Origin: Orientallactaga sibirica
Lineage: Eukaryota > Chordata > Mammalia > Rodentia > Dipodidae
Direction of reading: 5' to 3'
DNA length: 64,000 bases
Assembly: GCA_036365145.1 (NCBI GenBank)
Contig: JAEOAD010000052.1
Coordinates: 16,103,501 to 16,167,500, forward strand
Part shown: positions 1 to 12,671 of the stretch, piece after piece
Layout: each line of letters begins with the position of its first letter
Position numbering within the stretch: position 1 is the stretch's first letter
Notes under the pieces: model-generated
What the model saw: only the letters and a program-made list of their open reading frames with translations
Told to the model about the DNA's origin: nothing
Database searches by the model: none
Made by a program: the position numbers and the translations under genes

Positions 1-382
1 CCAGCCTGGTAATATAAACTTTTACACAGATTCTCCCAATTACCTAGGGGTCTGAGAGGATGCAGGCAGTTGGACATGGTGACACATGTCTATGAACAAA
101 TGGAGTAGTGCAAGGTAGGTAAATTCTGGGTACTAGTTCTGGACTATCCATCCATGGCAGAATGGGATGGGCAAGAAACCAGAAATCTAGCAGTGCCTAT
201 AAACTGGCTATGACCTTGGGCAAGTCCCTTCTACTCTAGGCTCCAGGGTCATCATCAGAACAATGAGTGAAGTGACTTTTGTGCCTTTGGCACATTAGAG
301 TTTTCCACTCTAACCTTCTACACACTACTTACTCTCTGGTAGTTCTGTGTCCCCTTCCTTTCAATTAAAAAGAAATATTTAA

Positions 383-564
383 GCCGGGCGTGGTGGTGCA
401 CACCTTTAATCCCAGCACTCGGGAGGAGGCAGAGGTAGGAGGATCACTGTGAGTTCGAGGCCACCCTGAGAATACAGAGTGAATTCCAGCTCAGCCTGAG
501 CTATAGTGAGACCCTATCTCGAAAAACCAAAAAAAAAAAAAAGAAAGAAAGAAAGAAAGAAAGA
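383..564 (+). mobile_element. B1 SINE, full length
   Basis: Starts with the B1 head gccgggcgtggtggtgc and carries the Pol III box-B-like gagttcgaggcc. It ends in an A-rich tail that runs into (GAAA)n. Confidence 0.93.
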
Positions 565-1475
565 GTCTATGCTGGGGAGACTCAAAACTCTTGGGAGTGC
601 TGGGAAGAAGTGACAGTTGAGTGTTCAGCACTTAAAGAGACACTTCTATCACATCCTCCAAGGCTGATGGATTATAGTGGAAGAAGGGCAGACACTCTAA
701 GAGCCAAAGATGGGGAGGAGTACTTTGGAAAGTTGTCTTTCAGACACAAATTGGTTATCGTATTCTTGATTTCACAGAGGCTACTGTTACCTGCATAAGA
801 CACGCATAATACTGAGCCCATCAAAAGGTTGTGAATGGTGGTAGGAAAAAAAGGATATCAAAGATAGAAGAGGGAACAGTAGGAAAGAAGAAGGGGTTCC
901 GTGGAGGGAGTATGGACAAAGGAAGGCGGTAGGAAGGTATTATACAAATTTTTCAAAGTTTATTTCAATTAAAAGAAAAAGTCTGACATTGCTAATTTTG
1001 CATTTTATTTTAAAAATAAAGTTCACAACAACATTCTAAGGCCCAGGCTTTTAAAAAAATTGTTTGTTTTGTGTGTGTGTGTTGGACAAGACAGCTGCTA
1101 TACTGTCCCCACTACCCTCAACAAATAGGTACCATTTACATATCCTTGTGACACACTCTATAGCCCAAAGAAGCTCAGAACCTCTGAGACTCAAGACTGG
1201 TGAAATGGAGAGGTCCCTCCCCTGAGAAACCAAGAGAACCTACTGGAATTGAAAACAACCTGAGGGCATTTGCTCACTAAGGCCTTCTTCCCTCACAAAA
1301 TGAGGCATCAAGTGTTTTGTTTTGGGACCAAGCTGCCATTCAATCATTGCTATGAACAATACTGGAATTAAGGGCTGCCAGTTTCTTGGGGTTCCTGCTG
1401 TTATTCTTTCTCTTCAGAGTGGGGGTACAGGGAGAGTAACACTTTATGTCTGGTCCAGCCATAGATATCTACTCT
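565..1475. other. SLC35F6 3' flank, no gene seen
   Basis: Apparently unique DNA downstream of SLC35F6. The short open frames lack family resemblance. It may contain the distal end of the SLC35F6 3' UTR (see the poly(A) candidates at 959-1009). A short GT run lies near 1070. Confidence 0.5.
959..1009 (-). terminator. Candidate poly(A) signals for SLC35F6
   Basis: Read on the minus strand, AATAAA occurs at 959-964 and at 1004-1009, about 2.2 kb past the SLC35F6 stop codon. These are the first non-SINE AATAAA motifs I noticed downstream of the gene. Their use is inferred only; a 3' end closer to the stop, using a variant signal, is equally possible. Confidence 0.3.
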
Positions 1476-1612
1476 GAGCTGGGTGTGGTGGCGCACACCT
1501 TTAATGGCAGCACTGGAGAGGCAGAGGTAGGATCACCATGAGTTCAAGGCCACCCTGAGACTACATAGTAAACTCCAGGTCAGCCTGGGCTAGAGTGAAA
1601 CCCTGCCTCTGT
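1476..1612 (+). mobile_element. B1 SINE
   Basis: Matches B1 from gagctgggtgtggtggc through the gagaccc-like end. It has no long A tail and is moderately diverged. Confidence 0.88.
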
Positions 1613-2002
1613 AAGTCCCACAGAGACCCATATGGTAGTAGGCCACAGGTGTGGAATCAGACAAACGTGGGTTGGGATACTGGATCTGTAAGGGAGTCAC
1701 ATAGCCTTCAGGGGAATGGGAGCACAGTCCTGTCATCTGTACCTACTTCTGAAGCTTGTTATGACGGAATTACTCTACATGAAAGAATCTTTTATGGGGG
1801 GGGAGGGTGAGAGGTCTCTACCCAGCCAGATTGCTGGGGGTGGGGCTATGAGCTATACCTGCTCTAGGTCCTTATTGGCGGCAAAGACGTGGCTGCCTAG
1901 ATTTGGGCTCTTCAGGTCTTTGGCCAGAGCTGGTGGTTGGAGATCCTCCCTATCCCCTGGCCAAGTTCTTGCCTCAGTTCTTCTACCTTAAAATGGAGTT
2001 TT

Positions 2003-2161
2003 GCCAGGCTTGGTGATGTACATCTTTAATCCTGGCACTTGGGAGGCAGAGGTAGAAGGATCACCATGCATTCAAAGCCACTGAGATTACATAGTGAATT
2101 CCAGGTCAGCCTGGGCTAGGGTAGAATGAGACCCTACCTCAAAAAACCAAAAAAAAAAAAG
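2003..2161 (+). mobile_element. B1 SINE
   Basis: B1 with a head variant (gccaggcttggtgatg) and an A-rich tail interrupted by cc, as in other copies here. Confidence 0.9.
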
Positions 2162-2169
2162 GACTTTTG

Positions 2170-2310
2170 TAGGGCGTGGTGGCACAATTATACAATTCCT
2201 GGGGAGGGTCGGACAGGGCAAGAGAATTATGAGTTTAAAGCTAGCTTGGGATATAACAAGGAGTTCAAGGCCTGTACTACATAGTAATACCTTGCCTCAA
2301 ATAGTAAGTT
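2170..2310 (+). mobile_element. Old B1-like fragment
   Basis: Weak B1 similarity: gggcgtggtggcac at the start, gagtttaaagctagcttggg in the middle and ccttgcctcaaa at the end. Much more diverged than the neighbouring B1. Confidence 0.45.
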
Positions 2311-2356
2311 CATGAAATGATTATCAAGGGCTACTTGGAATTCCTTTGTAGTCATT

Positions 2357-2645
2357 AAAAAAATTTTTTTTTAATTTAATTTAATTTATTTTTTGGAGAG
2401 AGAGACAGAGACAGATAGACAGAGAGGGACAGGGAGACAGAGATGGGCACGCCAGCAGTCTCTCAGCTGCTGAGAACAAAATCCAGATGTGTGCGCCCCC
2501 TTGTGGGCAAGTGCGGCATTGCGCCCTTGCGTCACTTTGCATCTGGCTAAACGTGGGACCTGGAGATTGGAACCGCTGGAGATTGGAACCAGCGTTCTTA
2601 GGCTTAGGAGGCAGGCACCTTAACCGCTAAGCCATCTCTCCAGCC
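2357..2645 (-). mobile_element. DIP-type SINE, long subtype
   Basis: Full-length tRNA-derived SINE, with its tail to the left and its head (ggctggagagatgg on the minus strand) ending at 2645. The target site cctttgtagtcatt is duplicated at 2343-2356 and 2646-2659. It has the 34-35 bp internal insert of the long subtype and a 16-bp tandem duplication (ggagattggaaccgct). It lies just downstream of the last SLC35F6 exon, possibly within its 3' UTR. Confidence 0.92.
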
Positions 2646-2659
2646 CCTTTGTAGTCATT

Positions 2660-3193
2660 TTTAGGCGAGGGACCTCATGTGTATGAAGGAGGACATCAAA
2701 ACAGGCATGGGGCGAGAAGGCTTAAAGGGACTGCTTCTCTTTTCTCAGACAGTCATAGAGGCCCATAGAATGCTGAGGCCAGAATGCACAAAGGGTCATA
2801 GACAGAACACCTGTGGTCCAGGGCTTATGGACTGAAAGCACTTACTGAATCTGCAGCATTGAAACCCAGGACTTCAGACAGGCTCAAGGAATATTTTACC
2901 TGGGTTGTAAATTCTTGCCATTCAAGTTCAACATTTACTTCTAGTGCTGCAGAAGGAGCAAGGAGGGCTTGGGCTACTTGCCCCATTCAAGCTTGTATAG
3001 GATAGTCTCACCCCTATAGGCTTCTGAGAAAGAGGATCTGGGTGTCCTGTTATCTCTGGCAGCAGATGCCCTGGGGGAGAACAGTAGGGAGAGGCAGAGT
3101 AAGACCTTGGGGTCAGGGCACTCAAAGCCTATCACACTGCATGGGCCTCAGAAGAAATACGCATCTAGTGGTAGCAGAGGTCTTATGGGAGAA
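2660..3193 (-). other. SLC35F6: Probable proximal 3' UTR of SLC35F6
   Basis: Apparently unique DNA directly after the stop codon, with no SINE and no splice-like coding continuation. I see no AATAAA inside it, so the transcript probably runs on through the DIP SINE at 2357-2645. Confidence 0.5.
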
Positions 3194-3663
3194 TCAGCTG
3201 GATTCATTGATGGCGGTCCAGCTGCTACGTAGCATTCTCTCATTTTCACTCTCCTGGGTGGGGTGCCATCTCCTAGACAGGTAGGCCAGCAGTGGGTGAT
3301 GCACCCCATTGTAGAGGGCGGTGCCTATGAGGAGGATGAGGAAGCCAAGGATCTGCAGTGGGTGGAAGATCTCCCAGCTTAAGGCCAGGCTCAGGGCCCA
3401 GATGACCACGGTGCGTAAATTGTCTAGCACCATGCGGGTGGTGGCACTCAGTTCCTTGGTGACACTGATGCCCGCAAAGTTGAAGAAGGCAATGCTACTG
3501 ATGTTTCCCAGTACTGCCAGGGCAATCAGAGGTTGCTGTCCCATCTGGCAGAAGGCATCCAGGGCATCCTCTAGCATCCCTCGAGGGTTTCCACTGAAGA
3601 GGCCGGCAGGGATGTAGTACATAGGCACCAGGAGCAGGGAAAGGATCATAAAGCCAAAGAGGC
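3194..3663 (-). CDS. SLC35F6: SLC35F6 exon 6 (residues 217-371, stop)
   Basis: The acceptor is ccctcag|GC, which completes Gly216. The exon then encodes LFGFMILSLLLVPMYYIPAG, the last transmembrane segments (ILGFLILLIGTALYNG) and a hydrophilic cytosolic-type tail ending INESS. Downstream, 2646-3193 is probably 3' UTR. Confidence 0.96.
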
Positions 3664-6600
3664 CTGAGGGAAACCAGGAAGCATATCACATCTCCACCCT
3701 CTCTTGTCCTCCTAGTACAGCCCACAGCAGCCCACAGGCATAGAAGCCTCTGATCCCAGGACTACTCTTTTTGTTGGGTTCCCATGGTCCACTCATGGCA
3801 CACTTCTAGACCCCCTTACTTCTGGACCCCCTTACTTCAGAAATTTGTGCCTATCCAGTGGGCTCTATTTGCCTCTTCTCCACTCAGTGGCTTTTGGCTG
3901 AATCGAGAGAAAGAAATACATTTTATATCCTGACTTATCCTAGGAATGCCCAGGCATGCATATGCACACACATGTGTACTCTCAATACAATATCTATCCA
4001 CTGTACTGTGTACAATCCTTGCGAATGTTTAAATTCTATTTTTTTTCATTTAAAAAAGAACTGCTGGGAGCCGGGCATGGTGGCACACGCCTTTAATCCC
4101 AGCACTCGGGAGGCAGAGGTAAGAGGATCACCACGAGTTCGAGGCCACCCTGAGAATACAGAGTGAATTCCAGTCAGCCTGGGCTAGAGTGAGACCCTAC
4201 CTCAAAAAAACAAAAACAAAAACAAAAACAAACAACAACAACAAAAACAAATAAAAAAGAACTGCTGGGACTTTTAGGAGGCAGATATGCCTCCTCTGTT
4301 CACAGCACTCAGGAAGTAGAGGCACAAGAATCAGGAGTTCAATTTTCCTTTGCTACATAGTGAGTTCCAGGCCAGTCTTGGCTACATGAAACACTCTCAA
4401 AAAAAAAAAAAAAAAAAAAAATTCCTAACCTGAATCTTCTCCTAAAACATTTTCCCCATTTTCAGTGATTGATCATACCCTGAGATTAGACTTTCTGTTA
4501 ACCATCAGAGGGATGTTAATATTATAACTCAGCCTCAAAGTACTGTATAAACAATGAAATAAAAGTAAAAAAAAAAGAACTGTTGGCTTCAACTTACTAC
4601 ATTGCTTTCATAAATTTGTGAAAATAGTTCCCTCTTTTCTCATTAAAAAAAAATTATTTATTTATTTACTTGAGAGAGAGAGAGAGGGAGGTAGAGACAG
4701 ATAGAGAGAATGGGTATGTCAGAGCCTCCAGCTACTGCAAAAACAAAACAAAGCAAAACAAAACAGAAACCCTCCAGACACATGTGCCACCTTGTGCATC
4801 TGGTCCATGTGGGTACTGGGGAATCAAATCAGAGTCCTTAGGCTTTGCAGGCAAGTGTCTTCACTGCTAAACCATCTCTCCAGCCCACCTTTCTCAGTTT
4901 TTGAGACAGGGTCTCAAAAGTCCCAGGATAGCTTTGAATTTGCTATATAACCAAGGATGACCTTGACTTCCTGATCTTCCTGCTTCTACCTCCCAAGTGC
5001 TGGGATTACAGACGTGTATCACCATGCTCAGCTCCGGAGAACAGCTCTCTCTGTTAAGGAGCTTGTGCCAGAATGTAAGTCAATGAAACGCTTCATTCAA
5101 AGTCTCACTAGAAAATAAAAATGAGTGGAAAAAACAGTATGCTTTGTGATATAGTTGATTTACATTCTGTAGTCAGCTCTTCTGTTCACTGGGCCAGAAA
5201 CAGGCTCTTGCCCTGGGCCACTCTGAAAGCACAGCTCTAATCCATCTTGAATTTTTAAATGTAACCTTGACAGTTGATTTCCTGATGAAAAGCCTTTAGT
5301 GGTTCCTCCTGCTTGTCATCTAGTCTATAGCCGCTGACCTAATGTCCAGATCTCTGTGATACGATCCTAACTTCTTATAGCCGCTGACCTAATGTCGAGA
5401 TCTCTGTGACCTAATGACCTAATGTCCAGATCTCTGTGATACGATCCTAACTTCTTATATGACCTAATGTCCAGATCTCTGTGACAATCCTAATATCCAG
5501 ACCTAATGTCCAGATCTCTGTGGTATGATCCTAACTTCTTATAGCCGCTGACCTAATGTCCAGATCTCTGTGATCCTAACTTCTTATAGATGACCTAATG
5601 TCCAGATCTTATAGCTCCTAATCTTATAGCCGCTGACCTAATGTCCAGATCTCTGTGATACGATCCTAAACTTATCTGACCTAATGTCCAGATCTCTGTG
5701 GTGATCCTAACTTAATGCCGCTGACCTAATGTCCAGATCTCTGTGATACGATCCTAACTTCTTATAGCTGCTGACCTAATGTCCAGATCTCTGTGATACG
5801 ATCCTAACTTCTAATAGCCACTGACCTAATGTCCAGATCTCTGTGAGATCTCTATAACCGCTGACCTAATGTCGAGATCTCTGTGGTACGATCCTAACTT
5901 CTTATAGCCGCTGACCTAATGTCCAGATCTCTGTGGTATGATCCTAACTTATTCTTATAGATCTCTGTGGTACGATCCTAACTTCTTATAGCCGCTGACC
6001 TAATGTCCAGATCTCTGTGATACGATCCTAACTTATAGCCGCTGACCTAATGTCCAGATCTCTGTGGTACGATCCTAACTTCTTATAGCCGCTGACCTAA
6101 TGTCCAGATCTCTGTGATACGATCCTAACTTCTTATAGCCGCTGACCTAATGTCCAGATCTCTGTGATACGATCCTAACTTCTTATAGCCGCTGACCTAA
6201 TGTCGAGATCTCTGTGATACGATCCTAACTTCTTATAGCCGCTGACCTAATGTCCAGATCTGATCCTAACTTCTTATGTGACCTAATGTCGAGATACGAT
6301 CCTAACTTCTTATAGCCGCTGACCTAATGTAATGTCGAGATAACTCTGTCCAGATCTCCAGATCCTAACTTCTTATAGCCGCTGACCTAATGTCCAGATC
6401 TCTGTGGTATGATCCTAACTTCTTATAGCTGCTGACCTAATGTCCAGATCTCTGTGATATGATCCTAACTTCTTATAGCCGCTGACCTAATGTCCAGATC
6501 TCTGTGATATGATCCTAACTTCTTATAGCCGCTGACCTAATGTCCAGATCTCTGTGATACGATCCTAACTTCTTATAGCCGCTGACCTAATGTCCAGATC

Positions 6601-9600
6601 TCTGTGATATGATCCTAACTTCTTATAGCCGCTGACCTAATGTCCAGATCTCTGTGGTATGATCCTAACTTCTTAGTTCCTGATTATTTCCCCAACATCA
6701 ACCTATACTGGACTCAAATGACTTCTCCCTAGTTTCCAAATTCACATATAGCAGTTCAGGCCTTGCCCTATCTAGAGTCTTCCTTCCCAATGTTACCTAT
6801 TGAAAGTTTGGCTCCAATGTCACCCTTCCTACCCCATGATACTCAGAATCACTTGGCAAATGAGGCATGTTTAGAATATGAGTGGGTCCAAGTGCACTGC
6901 CAGTCTCTGCTTCCTAGTTACTTCCTCTCTTGCTCATTTCTGTCCTTGGCCTCCCATTTCCTTGGCCAGAAAGTCTGTAAACTCTTATCTGGGGAAAAAG
7001 GAAGAGCTGGGGCACGAGGCTCACTCCCCCTTGTGGGGTCCCCAGCATCTATTCTATGCTCTACTTGTACCTTTTACAACCCATGCTGTGCAAGAGCACC
7101 CTTTCCACCAACCACTACTCCCAGGCATGTACCCACACGCACCCTCAGTGCCCACTGCCCTTAGTGGGTGAACATTGTATTTGTTGATGAACTTCTCCTG
7201 TAGCACCATCTGGATGGCAATAATGACCTGGGCCATGATGATCAGCAGGTCCCCTGAGGATAAGAGACCCAGTTGAAGCAGTGTGCAATGGGGCTGGGGT
7301 TGGGGGTAGAACTGGGGACAGAACAACATGCCAGTTTCTGATTTTTCAGGGCTTCATATGGGGTCTGCCTTCCTGGCCTCTGAGGTCAGGGCAGTAGGCA
7401 GAACTGGGGCTCCACAAAGTCCAGAGACTTGCCTGGGCCTGGGAGCTATATTGTGGGGTGAAGATGAGGTCCTTTAGGGAGCAATAGGCTTGAGGGAGAT
7501 ACTTTAGGTTTAATTCTGACTCTGAATGACTCAGAGTAATCACTTCATTGTAACATGACAGTAATGATTCCCCCTGGCAACTGTGTTACTGTGATGAGAA
7601 TACATGGACATCTGGCTTAGCAAATGGCTCTTCTCTTTCTTTCAAAGACCAGCAGTTTGCAAGCAAGCACTTCTAACCACTGAGCTATCTCCCCAGTCCA
7701 GACCAGCAGAACCACACAACCAGACAAGTCCCCTCTTCTCATTTCCTGCTCATCACCAGCCTGCACTTCACACTGTTTGGCCTCACCTGTGATCACATCA
7801 CTGATCTTGTGCTGATTGTCATGCTTGCTCAGGAGGTCAGCCAGGCCCACAACCACCAGGCCTGCAATGGTAGCCAAGATGCCTAACCACTGACTTGGTG
7901 CGAGCCTCCGGCCTAGGAAGGCCACTGAGAACAGGCCTGTGAATATGATCACTGCACCCCGCAGCATCTGGAAGCTAGAGACACTGGTCATGTTCAGGGC
8001 TAGGGAAAGAGAGACATAAATGTTAGCTCTTTTTTTTTTTTTTTTTTTTTTTAATAATGTGTACATATGTGTGTGCATGTGAATGCCACAGGACAACCTT
8101 GGGTGTTATCGCCAGGAACAAGATTCTCCTTTTTTTGAGCCTGGAGCTCACCAATTAGTCTAGACTGACTAAGCAGTGAGTCCCAGGAATCATTCTGTCT
8201 CCACCTCCCCAGCACTGGGATTAAAGGCATGCACTACGACCCCAAGCATTTCTTATATGGATGCTGGGGATCAAACTCAAGTTGTAGTGCTTGTGAGGAC
8301 TGAGCCATCGCCCCAGCCCACTCCTGATTGTTAGTTCATGAGGGCAAAGGATGACTACCATCCAAGTGTCTTATGGGGTATTGTCAACAAGCTGAGCCTT
8401 CTCACTAAATTTTGGTTGTACACATAAGTGCATGCGTATGTGAAGTCTAGGAAAATGGGAGGGTGGGCATAAGAACACTGTTTCACTAGTGGCTCCTTCA
8501 GGCAAGGCCCTTACTGAGCCCTTCTCAGCCCTGCCTGGCTACTCACCCACATAAATGAGGCTGGTTCCAGTCATGTCACACAGGGCTAGGGGCAGGAAAA
8601 GAAGAGGGTTGAAGGGTTGCTGGGGGTCCACACTGGAATCTGACTGCCCAGCAGCTCTACACCGGAGCAGGTAGAAGGCAGCCAGGCAGGAAAACTCTCC
8701 CAGGAACATGCCCACTGTCTGCAGAAATGAGACCCAGAGGACTCAACTGGTGGGACCTTGAAACACTGTTAGCAGTACTGTTTGTTTTGGCTATTTAATT
8801 AATTAATTATTATTATTTTGGTGTTTTCGAGGCAGGGTCTCACTCTGTAGTCCCAGGCTGGCCTCAAACTCATGGTGATCCTCCTACCTCAGCCTCTGAG
8901 TGCTTGGAGTAACAAAGTGGGCTGCTGTGCCCAGTTCCTGTTTGTTTATAAACGTAACTCCTCTTTAGACAAGAGCTGACCTAGAACCCCAACATGTCAA
9001 AAAGACAAAAGCAGAGCTGCCATGGGCAGCCAGCCAGCCAGTTCCATAGGTCTATCACAAAGGGCCCTAGGACATCTCAGTGGAGGCCCTATGGTGGGCG
9101 ACCCTGTGTGAAGTCCACTCATGCAGGCCAATTCCTTGCTGTGATCCAGGTAGACACTGAGGCTCAGAGAAGCTCAGACTTATAGAAGGTCAAAAAGCAA
9201 GCTGCAGCTGGGTGTGGTGGCGGCGCCTTTAATCCCAGCACTTGGAAGGCAGAGGTAGGAGAATCACTGAGAGTTCAAAGCCACCCTGAGACTATATAGT
9301 GAATTCACTGGGCTACAGTGAAACCTTATCTTGAAAAACCAAAAAAAAAAAAAAGCAAGCTGTACAGACTGGGGTAAAATCTGTGTCTCCCTGCTCAAAA
9401 ATGAGGCGTCTTCCATTACCCACCAAGAGGATCTGACTATAAAGGGGACGGAAAGCACACTTGTGCCACTGGTGCTGGTGTTTCCCGTGTGTCCTGAAGG
9501 GCATGGTGAAGGCATGACCGTTCACTGGGACTCATGCAGGCCTTATACCAAGAATTGTGACCTCTGCCCTTCAAGGGACATCTTGGACTCTGGCCCTATT

Positions 9601-12600
9601 CTAGAACAGGAGAGAGGTAGATGGCTCTACTAAGATTAGGGGAGATCAACTGGTAGGCTGGGAAACAGCTCAGCCTCAGAGGTACCTGGGTGAGTCCCAA
9701 GAGACAGGTGGGAGGGCAGGGGAGGTACCTGGAGGAAAGGGTGCTTGAAGCTGTGCTTCTTGCTCCCTCCGCAGCCCTCAGCTGTGAAGTTGTCTGCCCA
9801 CCTGCAGCAGAGAGAGGCAAAGTCAGATTCTGGCCACTGCAGGTTGAGTGTAACCTGTCACAAGCAAGCACATAGGGAGCTCCACAGGTGGGGGCCCTCT
9901 CAGAGAAGCTGGTCTTGACAGTGAGGACCTTTAGCCTAACATTTTTCCAACTCATGAACATGGGACCACACAACACATATTCTTCTGTAACTTGCAGAAA
10001 TCAGATCTCCTCATTATGTTAGGGTTATATATATGCTAAAGTGTCAGTTATACTTCTATTCATCAAAATAAGTAATTTAGAGCCACTACTTGAAACTTAA
10101 CCTGTTAAAAACACACATACAGGCTGGAGAGAATGGCTCAGTGGTTAAAAGCACTTCCTAATGCAAGCAAGAGGGCCAAGGAGTACTTTAAATGTGATCC
10201 CCAGGGTCTACATAATCAACTGAGCATGGTCGCACATCTGTAATCCAGTCCCATGGGAGAGCAGAGACCCAAGAATCACAGGGCTCCAGAGGGGGCAGGG
10301 AGGGCAAGCTCTGGGATCAGTAAGAGACTCTGGCTCAAATAAGAATGGGCAGAGAGTGATGGAGTGGGACACTTGATGTTCTGCTGGCCACTGCAGGTTG
10401 AGTGTAACCTGTCACAAGCAAGCACACAGGGAGCTCCACAGGCATGAACACATGCACACACCACACCACATTACACACAAGTAAAAGAAATACCCATAAA
10501 TACACACATGACTATCTTGCAAAATTTTTAAAAAATATATTTTATTTATTTATTTGAGAGAGAGAAAGAGGCAGAGAGAGAGAAAGAGAGATAAAGAGGG
10601 AGGGAGGGAGATAATGGGCACACCAGGGCCTCCAGCCACTGCAAATGAACTCCAGATGCATGCACCCCCTTGTGCATCTGGCTTATGTGGGTTCTGGAGA
10701 ATCGAACCAGGATCCTTTGGCTTTGCAGGCAAAGGCCTTAACCACTAAGCCATCTCTCCAGCCTGCAAAAAAAATTTTTTGAGACAAAGACTCACTATAA
10801 AGTACAGGCTGGCTTTGAGAAACAAATTCTCCTGCCTCAACTTCTTGACTGCTGGAATTATAGGTATGTATGTTAAAGTTACTTTCTCATTGTTGGGACA
10901 AAAGCACAGGACCAAGAGCAGCTATGGTAGGAAAGTTGCTTATTTTGGCTTATAGTCTCAAGGGAAAGGTTCATAATGACAGAGGAAAGGATGGCATGAG
11001 CAGACGTTAGGCATCACCTCTTTGCCAACATCAGATGGACAAAAGCAGGAAAATGAGCTGAACTCTAGCAAAGGGGACCTGGTGATAACACCCCTAAGCC
11101 CACCCACCCACCCACCCAAAACACACCTCTTCTAGCAAGCTTCACCTCCCAAATTGCCATCAGCTGGGCACCAAGCATTCAGAACATAAGAGTTTATGGA
11201 GGACACCTGATTCAAATGACCACAATCCTCAAACTTGGCAGTAAAATTTTTTTTTTTTTCTTTTTCGAGGTAGGGTCTCACTCTGGTCCAGGCTGTCCTG
11301 AATTAACTACGTAGTCTCAGGGTAGCCTCGAACTCACCGCGATCTCCTACCTCTGCCTCCTGAGTGCTGGGATTAAAGGCATGAACCACCACACCCAGCT
11401 AAAGTTATTTTTGAATGTTTGATAACTTTATTTCAACTTAATTGGCTTCTTTTGGATTTTTTTTTCCATTTGTGCATTTTAAAACATGATTCTAAGAAGT
11501 GGCCCACAGATGACACCAGGCTGTCAAGGGGACCAGTGCACAAGAAAAATTGCCAAGAGGTTCTGGTTAATCATGGTGGTGCATGTCTGTATTTCCAGTA
11601 CTACGGAGGCTGAAGCAAACAGATTGCTGTGAATTTGAGGCTAGCTTATCCTACATAGCAAGGCCCTGAACCAACCAACCAACCAAGACCCTCTCGTCTA
11701 GAGAGTACCCATGCCCAGGTGATGACCACCTGAGCATCTTCATAACCTGAATATACTTGAAACCTCTAAAGTAGGGGCAAAGGCAGCATCCATTGAGCTA
11801 TTTTCTACCAACCACCATAACGGAGAGTGAGAAGTAGTGGTGGGGCTAGCCTACGGAGCCCAGAACTCTTCTCAGCATAATGTTTTGGGCAGCTACAACC
11901 TATCATTCTGAACTGTCTGCCACTGGGCCATGAAACTCCGTTTCCTAAATTTCAGTCTTGTTGGCTATGTCTTGAGTTTAGTCTACTCTTTCATTTGAAA
12001 GTCCTTTGCATGTCTAGAGACTTCCAGCCTTCTGAATGCACTATTCCTCTGGCTATACAACTCCAACCCTTCCTAACCTTTCACTTCCCTCACTTTGGAT
12101 TTCTGGAATCACTCTGGCGGGTGTTTGCCCAAGCCAAGCAAGAGAATGGCAAAAACAGTGCTCCTCCCTTGTTTTGAAAACAACACAGCTTTGGCTGTAC
12201 CAGCCATGTAACCTGCTGACTCCAGTCAGTGCACATGTGTTTCCCGTTGGAATTACCTGTGCCCAGCACAGCACCCTACACACCATATCGTGGATGTCTC
12301 TGAGGTGCACCATTTGGGGCTTCTTTTGATGAAATGTGATTCCTTGACATGTCTTGCTAGAGCACCCACTCTATAGTATACCATTCCTCGCTTAAAATAA
12401 GCTTGAGCTCCCAAAGAGTACGTGGATGGCAGGATGAACCGGGCTGGAGAGATGGCTTAGTGGTTAAGGCATTTGCCTGTGAAGCCTAAGGACCCCGGTT
12501 CGATTCTCCAAGTCCCACGTAAGCCAGATGCACATGGTGGCACATGCGTCTGGAGTTTGTTTGCAGTGGCTAGAGGCCCTGGCGTGCCCATTCTCTCTCT

Positions 12601-12628
12601 CTTTCTCTCCCCCTCTCTCTGTCTCAAA

Positions 12629-12671
<43 letters not shown>

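Noticed and set aside
3042..3617. Plus-strand frames opposite SLC35F6 exon 6
   Set aside because: Shadow frames of the minus-strand coding exon.
5326..6675. Possible CRISPR-like array of 50-bp repeats
   Set aside because: Units are tandem with no spacers, variants are slippage-like and the context is a mammalian intron.
12440..12520. tRNA genes suggested by A- and B-box motifs in many places
   Set aside because: They are the tRNA-like heads of DIP, B4 or ID SINEs, with SINE bodies and tails, and do not fold as complete tRNAs.
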